Below are positions 42,519 to 50,041 of a stretch of DNA of 64,000 nt, one piece after another. Position numbers and translations under genes: made by a program. The notes beneath the pieces are model-generated. The model was given only the letters and a program-made list of their open reading frames with translations. It had not been told where the DNA came from and did not search any database. Each line of letters begins with the position of its first letter. The stretch's first letter is position 1. The stretch comes from Burkholderia sp. Bp9143. GTDB lineage: Bacteria > Pseudomonadota > Gammaproteobacteria > Burkholderiales > Burkholderiaceae. The stretch lies in assembly GCF_003853645.1 (NCBI RefSeq), contig NZ_QTPO01000008.1, positions 62,001 through 126,000 on the forward strand, read 5' to 3'.

Positions 42519-43486
42519 ACGACCGCCTCTCCGTGCCCTCCGCTGCCACCCCGTCCGACACGCCGCTGGACCGTGCGGGCGTCAATCCGCTACGCGACGA
42601 ACTGATCGACGCGGGCCTGCTCGTGTCGACCGGCATCCAGGGCCTGTTCGGCCGCAGCGAGCGATTCGAGCGCGTCGTCGAAGCGCTCGACGCCTTCGTC
42701 ACGCGTCTCGGCGCCGACCAGCAGGCCGAAGTACTGCGCTTCCCGCCGGCGATGAGCCGCACCGAATTCGAGCGCAGCGAATACATGAAGAGCTTCCCGC
42801 AACTCGCGGGCAGCGTGCATGCGTTCTGCGGCGACGAACAGCGGCACCAGCGCGTGCTGCAGTGCCTCGACCGCGGCGAGGACTGGACCGAAAGCCAGAA
42901 GCCGACCTACGTCGTGATGACGCCGGCCGCCTGCTATCCGGTCTATCCGGTCGTCGCGCGCGCGGGTGCGCTGCCCGGCGACGGCCGCATCATCGACGTG
43001 TTCTCGTATTGCTTCCGCCATGAGCCGTCGCTCGACCCGACCCGCATGCAGCTGTTCCGGATGCGCGAATACGTGCGGATCGGCACCCCCGAGCAGATCG
43101 TCGCGTTCCGCGCGACGTGGATGGAGCGCGGCACGCGGATGATCGAGGCGCTGCGCCTGCCGAACGCGATCGATCTCGCCAACGATCCGTTCTTCGGGCG
43201 CGGCGGCAAGATCGTCGCGAACAGCCAGCGCGAGCAGAACCTGAAATTCGAGCTGCTGATCCCGATCGAGCACGACGACCGCCAGACCGCGTGCCTGAGC
43301 TTCAACTACCACATGGATCACTTCGGGCTGCTGTGGGACATCCGCACCGCGACGGGCGACATCGCGCACACGGGCTGCGTCGGCTTCGGCCTCGAGCGGC
43401 TGACGCTCGCGCTGTTCCGGCATCACGGTTTCGACATCGACGCATGGCCGGCCGACGTTCGCGACGTGCTGTGGGGGATGCGATGA
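42515..43486 (+). CDS. amino acid:[carrier protein] ligase (class II aaRS-like, SerRS homologue)
   Basis: A 323-aa protein with the catalytic core of a class II aminoacyl-tRNA synthetase and no tRNA-binding arm. Motif 2 is FSYCFRHEPSLDPTRMQLF, motif 3 is GCVGFGLERLTLAL. Candidate zinc ligands are the Cys of TPAACYP, the Glu of RMREYVRIG and the Cys of HTGCVGFG, as in atypical archaeal SerRS and the Bradyrhizobium ligases. Those ligases activate glycine or alanine and load it on a carrier protein, as established biochemically. The adjacent carrier gene fits exactly. Start GTG overlaps the previous stop. Which amino acid is used here is unknown. Confidence 0.9.
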   Translation: MNDRLSVPSAATPSDTPLDRAGVNPLRDELIDAGLLVSTGIQGLFGRSERFERVVEALDAFVTRLGADQQAEVLRFPPAMSRTEFERSEYMKSFPQLAGSVHAFCGDEQRHQRVLQCLDRGEDWTESQKPTYVVMTPAACYPVYPVVARAGALPGDGRIIDVFSYCFRHEPSLDPTRMQLFRMREYVRIGTPEQIVAFRATWMERGTRMIEALRLPNAIDLANDPFFGRGGKIVANSQREQNLKFELLIPIEHDDRQTACLSFNYHMDHFGLLWDIRTATGDIAHTGCVGFGLERLTLALFRHHGFDIDAWPADVRDVLWGMR

Positions 43487-44538
43487 AATTCGTGTCCCGC
43501 GACGGCGAGGACGCGTCGTTCGAGGACGTGCGCCACCGCGCACGCCACTACCGGCCGCACCCGCTGCACAGTCAGGAGATGGTCTGGAAACAGACCAACT
43601 GCTATGTCGACATGTGGCTCGAGGTACTCCGGTGGTGGGGCCTCAACCCGTACGCGGCGCTGCCGTTTACGATCGCGCTCGATTTCGAGGGCGACCAGTT
43701 CACGTTCTTCAAGTTTCCGCACGACGAACTGGAGCGGCTGTACGGGGTCGTCGTGCAGGAACACTCGATCTACGAGCCGCTCGACCAGCACATCGAGACG
43801 CAGGTCGCGCGCGGTCACCTGATGATCGTCGAGGTCGACGCGTGGTTCCTGCCTGACACGCGCGGCAGCAGCTACCGCACGCAGCATACGAAGACGACGA
43901 TCGGCATCGACTCGATCGATCGCACGCGCCGCCAGATCGGCTACTTCCACAACAGCGGCTATTACGTGGCCGAGGATTTCGACTACAACGGGCTCATCGG
44001 GGGCAGTTCGCCGATGCCACTGCCGCCGTACGTCGAGTGCGCGAAGCGGCGTTTCGCGCCGCTCGACGAGCGCACGCTGTGCGAGGTCTCGCTCACGTCG
44101 CTGCAGCGGCATCTGCGCCGGCTGCCGGCCGTCAATCCGGTCACGGCGTTCCGGCGCCAGTTGCAGATCGATGCGAGATCGCTCGCCGATTCCCCGCTCG
44201 AACGCTTCCACGCGTACTCGTTCAATTCGGTGCGGCAGCTCGGCGCGAACTTCGAGCTGTTCGGCCACTACGCGCGCTGGCTGCAGGCGAGCGGCTGCGT
44301 CGGGCCGTTCGCCGAGATTCGTACTGCTTGCGATCGCATCGCGTCCGAAGCGATGGTGCTGGAATTCCGGCTGGCGCGAGCCTGCTCGCGCGGCAAGGAA
44401 GAGCGCGGCGACGCGACGCTCGAGGCGATCGAAGCGGCTTACGCCGACCTGATCGACTGTGCGCGCCAGATCACCCCGCCGCTGCAGCATGCGGTGCCCG
44501 TTCGCGTCGACGCGGCCCCCGTGCCGTTGATGCGGTGA
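43483..44538 (+). CDS. DUF1839 family protein
   Basis: A 351-aa protein of a family known mainly from gene neighbourhoods with aaRS-like ligases. Visible conserved strings are HPLHSQEMVWKQTNCYVDMW, FEGDQFTFFKFPHDELERLYG, VEVDAWFLPDTRGSSYR and GYFHNSGYYVAEDFDYNG. The Cys in QTNCYVDMW and the following acidic and His residues look like a catalytic set of a papain-like or transglutaminase-like fold; that is inference. It may transfer the amino acid from the carrier to an acceptor. It overlaps its neighbours by 4 bases on each side. Confidence 0.85.
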   Translation: MKFVSRDGEDASFEDVRHRARHYRPHPLHSQEMVWKQTNCYVDMWLEVLRWWGLNPYAALPFTIALDFEGDQFTFFKFPHDELERLYGVVVQEHSIYEPLDQHIETQVARGHLMIVEVDAWFLPDTRGSSYRTQHTKTTIGIDSIDRTRRQIGYFHNSGYYVAEDFDYNGLIGGSSPMPLPPYVECAKRRFAPLDERTLCEVSLTSLQRHLRRLPAVNPVTAFRRQLQIDARSLADSPLERFHAYSFNSVRQLGANFELFGHYARWLQASGCVGPFAEIRTACDRIASEAMVLEFRLARACSRGKEERGDATLEAIEAAYADLIDCARQITPPLQHAVPVRVDAAPVPLMR

Positions 44539-47009
44539 CGCGCGCGCCCGCCGCGCTCGCGTGGTCGATGCTCGGCACGGCCGCGGGTGCCGCTCGCGGG
44601 CCGCTCGATCTCCCCGCCGACGGCTGGATCGCGGCCCCCGTCCCCGGCACGGTCGCACAAGCGCTCGCGCTGGCCGGCCGGCCAGACGAGACGGCGCCGC
44701 TCGACGAGCGCGACCACTGGTATCGCGTCGAACTGCACGGGCACGGGCCGCGCGTGCTGCGCTTTCACGGCCTCGCGACGCTCGCCGAGGCATGGCTCGA
44801 CGACACGCCGATCCTGCGCTCGGACAGCATGTTCGTCGCGCACGACGTACCCGTGTCGCTCGCCGGCACGCACCGGCTGACCGTCTGCTTCCGCGCCCTC
44901 GCGCCGCACCTGCGCGAGGTGCGCGCACCTCGCCGTGCACGCTGGCGCACGCGGCTGGCCGAACCGGCGACGTTGCGCACCGTTCGCACGTCGCTGTTCG
45001 GGCACATGCCCGGCTGGTTTCCGCGCTGCGTGCCGACCGGTCCATGGCGGCCCGTCGACGTGCTGGCCCCCGCCGACGGTCCCGTTCTCGTCCATTGCGA
45101 CCTGCATGCGCGCATCGACGGCGACACCGGCTGGCTCGATGCGGAACTCGCGTTCGCCGGGCCGCTGCCCGATGCGTTCACGGCCCGGCTGTGGTGCGGC
45201 GAACACCACGCGGCGCTCAAACGCAGCGGCGCCGACCGGCTGCGCGCGACCGTCGCGGTGCCGAACGTGCGCCGCTGGTGGCCGCACACGCATGGCGAAC
45301 CGGTGCTTTACGACGTGGCATTGCACATCGGCGCCGAACGGCGGCCGCTCGGCGCGACGGGTTTTCGCACGATCGAGCTGGACGCGGGCGACGACGGAAA
45401 GGGGTTCGGGCTGCGCGTGAACGGCGTGCGCGTGTTCGCGCGCGGCGCATGCTGGAGCAGCGCCGCACCGCTCGCGCTGCACGCGGACGACGCAACCTAT
45501 GGCCGCTTGCTCGGACACGCGCGCGACGCCGGCTTCAACATGATTCGCGTCGGCGGCACGATGACCTACGAGGCCGACGCTTTCCATGCGTGGTGCGACC
45601 GGCTCGGACTGCTGGTCTGGCAGGACTTCATGTTCGCGAACTTCGACTACGCGCTCGACGAGCGCACCTTCGCGGACGCCGTCGATCGCGAGGCCGAACA
45701 GTTCCTCACGCGCCACTGCGCGTCGCCGTCGCTCGCGGTGCTGTGCGGCGGCAGCGAGATCGCGCAGCAGGCCGCGATGTCGGGGCTCGGGCCGAAGCAG
45801 CGCTTCCTCGAACTGACCGCCGAGCGCCTCGCCGGCCATGCGGCAGCCCGGCGGCCCGACGCGCTGTACGTCTCCGACTCGCCCGACGGCGGCTTGCTGC
45901 CGTTCATGCCGCGCGAGCGCGTGTCGCACTATTACGGCGTCGGCGCGTACCTGCGCCCGCTCGACGACGCGCGCCGCGCCGACGTGCGCTTCGCGAGCGA
46001 ATGCCTCGCGTTCGCGAACGTGCCGGGCGATGCGATGCTCGCGAGCCTCGGCTGGCCGGGCGTTCATGAGCCACGGTGGAAAGCGGCCGTGCCGCGCGAC
46101 CCCGGCACCTCGTGGGATTTCGACGATATTCGCGATCACTATCTGCAGACGCTGTATGACGTGGCGCCCGACCGTCTGCGGCGCGAGGATCCGTCGCGCT
46201 ACTTCGAGTTGTCGCGCGCGGTGATCGCGGACCTGATGCGGGATACGTTCTCCGAATGGCGGCGTTCCGGCTCGCGCTGCGCGGGCGCGCTCGTCTGGCA
46301 GTTCCAGGACGTGATGGCGGGCGCCGGATGGGGCTTGCTCGATGCGACGCATCGGCCGAAATCGGCGTGGTATGCGCTGCGCCAGATCCTTCAGCCGGTG
46401 CAGGTGCTGCTCGTCGACGAAGGGCTGAACGGTCTCGACGTACACGTGATCAACGAGCGGCCGGCGCCACTGTCGGCGGCCGTGGAGCTGGTCGCGCTAC
46501 GCGACGGCCGCACCCCGGTCGCGCGGGCCGGCGGGCCGGTCCGGATCGCCGCGCACGACACGGTGCGGTTCGATTCGGCCGAATTGCTCGGCCGGTTCTT
46601 CGACTGGACCTACGCGTATCGCTTCGGCCCATGCGAGCACGATACCGTCGTCGCGACGCTGCGCGCCGACGACGGCACGTTGCTGTCGCAGGCGTTCTAC
46701 TTCCCGTCCCGCACGCATCCGGCCGTGTTCGCGCGCCGCGAACCCGGCATCGAGGCATGCGTGTCGCGCACCGGCGACACGTGGCACGTCGACATCGACA
46801 CGCGCCACGTCGCGCGTCAAGTGCAAATCGACGCGCCGGGCTTCGTGCCGCGCGACGACTGGTTCGATCTCGCGCCCGGCACCCCGGCGCGCGTCGCGCT
46901 CGTGCCGCTGGAAAACGCCGGCGACCTTCCTGCCGCCGGCACGCCGCCGACCGTTGAAATCCGCGCGGTCAACGCCGCGCGAACCGTGCGCGCGGCGTCG
47001 ACCGGCTGA
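44535..47009 (+). CDS. glycoside hydrolase family 2, beta-mannosidase-like
   Basis: An 824-aa enzyme with the GH2 layout: jelly-roll sugar-binding domain (from residue 25), immunoglobulin-like domain, TIM barrel starting near FGLRVNGVRVFARGACW and C-terminal beta domains. The acid/base Glu is probably in LCGGSEIAQQAAMSGLG, where the common N-E is S-E, and the nucleophile Glu in RFASECLAF. The segment RVGGTMTYEADAFHAWCDRLGLLVWQDF is typical of beta-mannosidases. No signal peptide, so it is cytoplasmic unless exported otherwise. As the end of the carrier operon it may modify a mannose-containing precursor. Start GTG overlaps the DUF1839 stop. Confidence 0.88.
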   Translation: MTRAPAALAWSMLGTAAGAARGPLDLPADGWIAAPVPGTVAQALALAGRPDETAPLDERDHWYRVELHGHGPRVLRFHGLATLAEAWLDDTPILRSDSMFVAHDVPVSLAGTHRLTVCFRALAPHLREVRAPRRARWRTRLAEPATLRTVRTSLFGHMPGWFPRCVPTGPWRPVDVLAPADGPVLVHCDLHARIDGDTGWLDAELAFAGPLPDAFTARLWCGEHHAALKRSGADRLRATVAVPNVRRWWPHTHGEPVLYDVALHIGAERRPLGATGFRTIELDAGDDGKGFGLRVNGVRVFARGACWSSAAPLALHADDATYGRLLGHARDAGFNMIRVGGTMTYEADAFHAWCDRLGLLVWQDFMFANFDYALDERTFADAVDREAEQFLTRHCASPSLAVLCGGSEIAQQAAMSGLGPKQRFLELTAERLAGHAAARRPDALYVSDSPDGGLLPFMPRERVSHYYGVGAYLRPLDDARRADVRFASECLAFANVPGDAMLASLGWPGVHEPRWKAAVPRDPGTSWDFDDIRDHYLQTLYDVAPDRLRREDPSRYFELSRAVIADLMRDTFSEWRRSGSRCAGALVWQFQDVMAGAGWGLLDATHRPKSAWYALRQILQPVQVLLVDEGLNGLDVHVINERPAPLSAAVELVALRDGRTPVARAGGPVRIAAHDTVRFDSAELLGRFFDWTYAYRFGPCEHDTVVATLRADDGTLLSQAFYFPSRTHPAVFARREPGIEACVSRTGDTWHVDIDTRHVARQVQIDAPGFVPRDDWFDLAPGTPARVALVPLENAGDLPAAGTPPTVEIRAVNAARTVRAASTG

Positions 47010-47010
47010 C

Positions 47011-47034
47011 GCGACCGGGACCGGGACCGGGACC
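47011..47034. repeat. four tandem GACCGG hexamers
   Basis: A short hexanucleotide tandem array lies in the 51-base gap between the convergent GH2 gene and the sigma-54 regulator gene. It may vary in copy number; no function seen. Confidence 0.7.
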
Positions 47035-47060
47035 GCCCTCGCCCGGCCGCGCCGCGCCCG

Positions 47061-48452
47061 TCAATCCGACGATCCCGTGCCGCGCGGCCGCTCGATTCCG
47101 TACGCTTCCATCCAGCGATAGAGCGTTGCACGCGACACGCCGAGCTCGCGCGCGGAAGCGGCGACGCGTCCGCGCGTGCGCAGCAGCGCGGTCTCGATCG
47201 CCTCACGCTCGATCGACTTGCGGATGTCGGCCACCGACGGCGACGCCGCGTCGAGACAGTATTCGAGCTCGAGGTCCTGCGCGGTGATCAGGCGCCCTTC
47301 CGTCATCACGACCGCGCGCCGCACGCGGTTGATCAGTTCGCGGACATTGCCCGGCCAGTCGTGCTTGTAGAGCGCGGTGATCGCATCCGTCGAGAAGCCG
47401 CGCACGCGATGGCGCGCGTCGCCGCGAAAGCGTTCGAGCATGTGATGCGCGAGCAGCTCGATGTCCTTGCCGCGCGCGCGCAGCGGCGGCTGGTCGATGC
47501 GCATCACGCAAAGACGGTGGAACAAGTCCGCACGGAAACGCCCTTCTTCCATTGCTTCGCGCAGGTCGACGTGCGTCGCGGAGACGATCCGCACGTCGAC
47601 CGGCACCGGATCGCTGCCGCCGAGGCGATGAATCGCGCGTTCCTGCAGGAAGCGCAACAGGCTCGCCTGGCTCTCGTGCGGCAGGTCGCCGATTTCGTCA
47701 AGCAGCAGCGTGCCGCCGTTCGCGGCCTCGACGTAGCCGATCTTGCGCACGTTCGCGCCGGTGAATGCGCCGCGCTCGTAGCCGAACAGTTCCGATTGCA
47801 GCAGGTGGGGCGGGATCGCACCGCAGTTGACCGCGACGAACGGGCCGTTGCGCCGTTCCGAATGACGATGGATCGCGACGGCCGTCAGTTCCTTGCCGGT
47901 GCCTGTCTCGCCGAACACGAACACCGGCGCGTCGGTGCGCGCGAAGCGCCGCACCGTATCGAACAACCGCAGCATCGCGCTGCAGGTGCCGACGATGCCG
48001 TGCTCCTCCGATTCGAGGCGCTCTCGATCGCGCGCGAACAGGCATTCCATCCCGTATGCATGGCCAACCGTATCGGCGATCCGCTGATGCGACGCGGGCA
48101 ACGTGATGTAGTCGAAGCAATAGTCGCGCAACAGCGCGCGCACGTTCGGCGAGGCGGTCTGACCGGTCTCGACGAGCGCGACCCACACGACATCGCGCAT
48201 CGACGCGCAGGTCGACGCGATGCTGCCGATCGCGTCGGCATGGCCGCCGCTCAGGTCGAGGATGCCGCAGGTGATTTTGCCGGAGGTGTCGCGCAGCTCG
48301 TTTGCGTGCGCGACGGTCGTCACTTTCCAGTCGCGTCGCGCGAGCTCCTTGCGAAGCATGACGGACGGCGACTGGGTCCAGTAAATCAGAGGACGCTGCC
48401 CGGTAGTCCTCCCCCCGTCGGCGCTCTTATCGCGCGCTATTGGCATATTCAT
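47061..48452 (-). CDS. sigma-54-dependent activator, VpsR/FleQ-like, BerB candidate
   Basis: A 463-aa enhancer-binding protein. The receiver-like N-terminus has lost the acidic pocket (IYWTQS in place of the DD pair) although an Asp remains in GILDLSGG, as in VpsR/FleQ. The AAA+ domain has Walker A FGETGTGKELTAVA, an intact GAFTGA loop for sigma-54 contact, DEIGDLPHE and arginine fingers in FRADLFHRL. A Fis-type HTH (VAASARELGVSRATLYRW) ends it. In B. cenocepacia a regulator of this kind, BerB, binds c-di-GMP and with RpoN drives the Bep polysaccharide; identity here is inferred. It is divergent from the GNAT-manC operon. ATG at 48446 is an alternative start. Confidence 0.9.
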   Translation of the reverse strand: MNMPIARDKSADGGRTTGQRPLIYWTQSPSVMLRKELARRDWKVTTVAHANELRDTSGKITCGILDLSGGHADAIGSIASTCASMRDVVWVALVETGQTASPNVRALLRDYCFDYITLPASHQRIADTVGHAYGMECLFARDRERLESEEHGIVGTCSAMLRLFDTVRRFARTDAPVFVFGETGTGKELTAVAIHRHSERRNGPFVAVNCGAIPPHLLQSELFGYERGAFTGANVRKIGYVEAANGGTLLLDEIGDLPHESQASLLRFLQERAIHRLGGSDPVPVDVRIVSATHVDLREAMEEGRFRADLFHRLCVMRIDQPPLRARGKDIELLAHHMLERFRGDARHRVRGFSTDAITALYKHDWPGNVRELINRVRRAVVMTEGRLITAQDLELEYCLDAASPSVADIRKSIEREAIETALLRTRGRVAASARELGVSRATLYRWMEAYGIERPRGTGSSD

Positions 48453-48949
48453 AACGAACCATCACTTTCTCCACTCCGCGAACCGTTCGCGTGCGCTGCG
48501 GGCGGCGGCGCATGGCCGCCTGTCCGCGCTGCGTTTCCGCAGCTTTGGCGAAGATCGAAACTGCACACGGCGAGAGCCCCCGGAGGTCGAGCCGGATCTC
48601 ATCCGGCCTCGTTGTCATCGAACTCGAAGGGAACGCGTGGCCGCGGGAGCCACGGCGTTCCGGCTTTGATGCGACCCGCCGTCAGGCGGAGCGCATCGGC
48701 AAACGGGAATTCCGTCCGCATTTGCGTCGCGTCGTACACGACAGCCGCGCTCGATGCTGAACCGGATGGCCGCCAACCCGCTTTCGGAATGGTTGCCTCA
48801 TTTCATCCGCTCCTGAATTTACACCCCGTTTCGAGATGGCCTTGTTACCAAACGATAAACATCGATTCAGCCGATTACGCTGCCACCCCGCCGGCGCGGC
48901 GCGCGTTTAGCGACTCGGATTTGATTATCTACGACCATTCCCGTCAATC

Positions 48950-48965
48950 AGTGGCAAATGCCACT
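48950..48965. promoter_or_regulatory. palindrome AGTGGCA-AA-TGCCACT
   Basis: A perfect 7-bp inverted repeat with a 2-base centre. It carries TGGCA on both strands, but the -12 spacing for sigma-54 is wrong, so an activator or repressor site is more likely. Confidence 0.55.
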
Positions 48966-49108
48966 TTTCTGCAAGATCGGCGCCCTCCATTGCCCGCGAT
49001 TCTCGACTGAATCGCACAAAAAACCCGGGCAGCATGTTGCCTCTGTCGGTAATCGCGTGTCCCGCGCGACACCAGCATGCCACATCGAACGCAGGCGCAA
49101 CGGGCGCG

Positions 49109-49130
49109 TTCGTTACAACGTCGTAACGAA
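49109..49130. promoter_or_regulatory. 22-base CRP/FNR-style dyad TTCGTTAC-N6-GTAACGAA
   Basis: Perfect 8-bp arms with a 6-base centre: the same 22-base geometry as CRP sites (TGTGA-N6-TCACA) but with a different half-site, GTTAC/GTAAC. It is a fitting target for one of the two CRP/FNR paralogues encoded 8-10 kb away. Confidence 0.6.
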
Positions 49131-49287
49131 GCTGACGGCAGTATCGACCGCGGCCGCGGCGTCGCCGCGTCATGCCGGTCCAACTGCGCGTTTCGCAGCG
49201 GGCCGCCGCGACGGATCAATTATGGGAAAGCCACCACGCGGCCACTGTGTGCTACCGCACATTGCCCCCGCTCGCGGCACGCGGCCC

Positions 49288-49319
49288 GTTTCGCGCCGCC
49301 ACCAGCGGCCGCGCGAAAC
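49288..49319. promoter_or_regulatory. inverted repeat GTTTCGCGC-N14-GCGCGAAAC
   Basis: Perfect 9-bp arms about 140 bases before the chosen GNAT start. It may be an operator or a leader-RNA hairpin. Confidence 0.5.
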
Positions 49320-49456
49320 GGAAGTAACGGGAATGTGAGTAGGCTTTCGAACAGACCGGCTCGCCCCACATCCTCATCATGGATATCGTCGAGTCGTACC
49401 GCACAAACGCGTTCATGCGGCTCGGCGTGCTGAAGGCTTCACACGAGGACCGCATC

Positions 49457-50041
49457 ATGGAATGGCATTGTTGTGAATTCGAACATCTGAGCGCCGTCGA
49501 TCTCTATGCAATCCTGCGCGCGCGCAACGCGGTGCTGGTGGTCGAGGATGCACATACGCACCTCGACATCGACGGCAAGGATGCGCATGCGCTGCACGTA
49601 TTCGCATGCATGCACAAGGGCGACACGACGGAAGTCGTCGCCTACGCCCGCGTGCTGCCCGGCGACGACGCCGATCCGGACACCATGATCGACAAGGTGC
49701 TGACGAGCGAGGCATGTCGAGACGATCGCACCCTCGAGCAGCTGATGCAGCGCGCGCTCACGGCCGCGCAGGCTGCATGGCCCGACGCCGCGGTGCGCAC
49801 GCACGTGTCCGCACAGCGCCAGTCCTTCTACAAACGTTTCGGATTCCGCAAGGCATACGGTCCCTATCTCGAGCAGGGTGAACCGTTCGTCGGTCTCGTG
49901 CGGCAGGCGGACCGCGCTGCCGGCGCGCTGCGTCAGCTGCTGTCACGGACCGTCCCGGCACCGCGATCGCGAAACGAGGACGCGCGCGTCGACGGCCGCG
50001 CGCACGACCGGCTGCCCGCCGATACCGGAGCCAATCGATGA
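49457..50041 (+). CDS. GNAT-family N-acetyltransferase, ElaA-like
   Basis: A 194-aa protein starting MEWHCCEFEHLSAVDLYAILRARNAVLVVEDA, the ElaA pattern with a slight change, followed by AYARVLPGDD, a weak acetyl-CoA site and SFYKRFGFRKAYGPYLEQG. The last 45 residues are extra. The GAGGA site supports the ATG at 49457; an in-frame ATG at 49379 would add 26 residues without a ribosome site. It overlaps manC by 4 bases, so it belongs to the polysaccharide operon. Acetylation of a sugar nucleotide precursor or a protein in the pathway is possible; the substrate is unknown. Confidence 0.85.
   Translation: MEWHCCEFEHLSAVDLYAILRARNAVLVVEDAHTHLDIDGKDAHALHVFACMHKGDTTEVVAYARVLPGDDADPDTMIDKVLTSEACRDDRTLEQLMQRALTAAQAAWPDAAVRTHVSAQRQSFYKRFGFRKAYGPYLEQGEPFVGLVRQADRAAGALRQLLSRTVPAPRSRNEDARVDGRAHDRLPADTGANR

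Larger units (their letters stand above)
48453..49456. other. 1-kb divergent control region between the sigma-54 activator and the GNAT-manC operon
   Basis: No convincing gene is present. Three strong inverted repeats at 48950, 49109 and 49288 are listed separately. Part of the region (48,780-48,960) is AT-richer. This looks like the main switch for the exopolysaccharide genes. A strict -24/-12 sigma-54 promoter could not be picked by eye. Confidence 0.6.

Noticed and set aside
48930-49380. A sigma-54 (-24/-12) promoter ahead of the GNAT-manC operon
   Set aside because: TGGCA occurs at 48952, but no GC pair at the strict spacing follows; a weight-matrix scan is needed.
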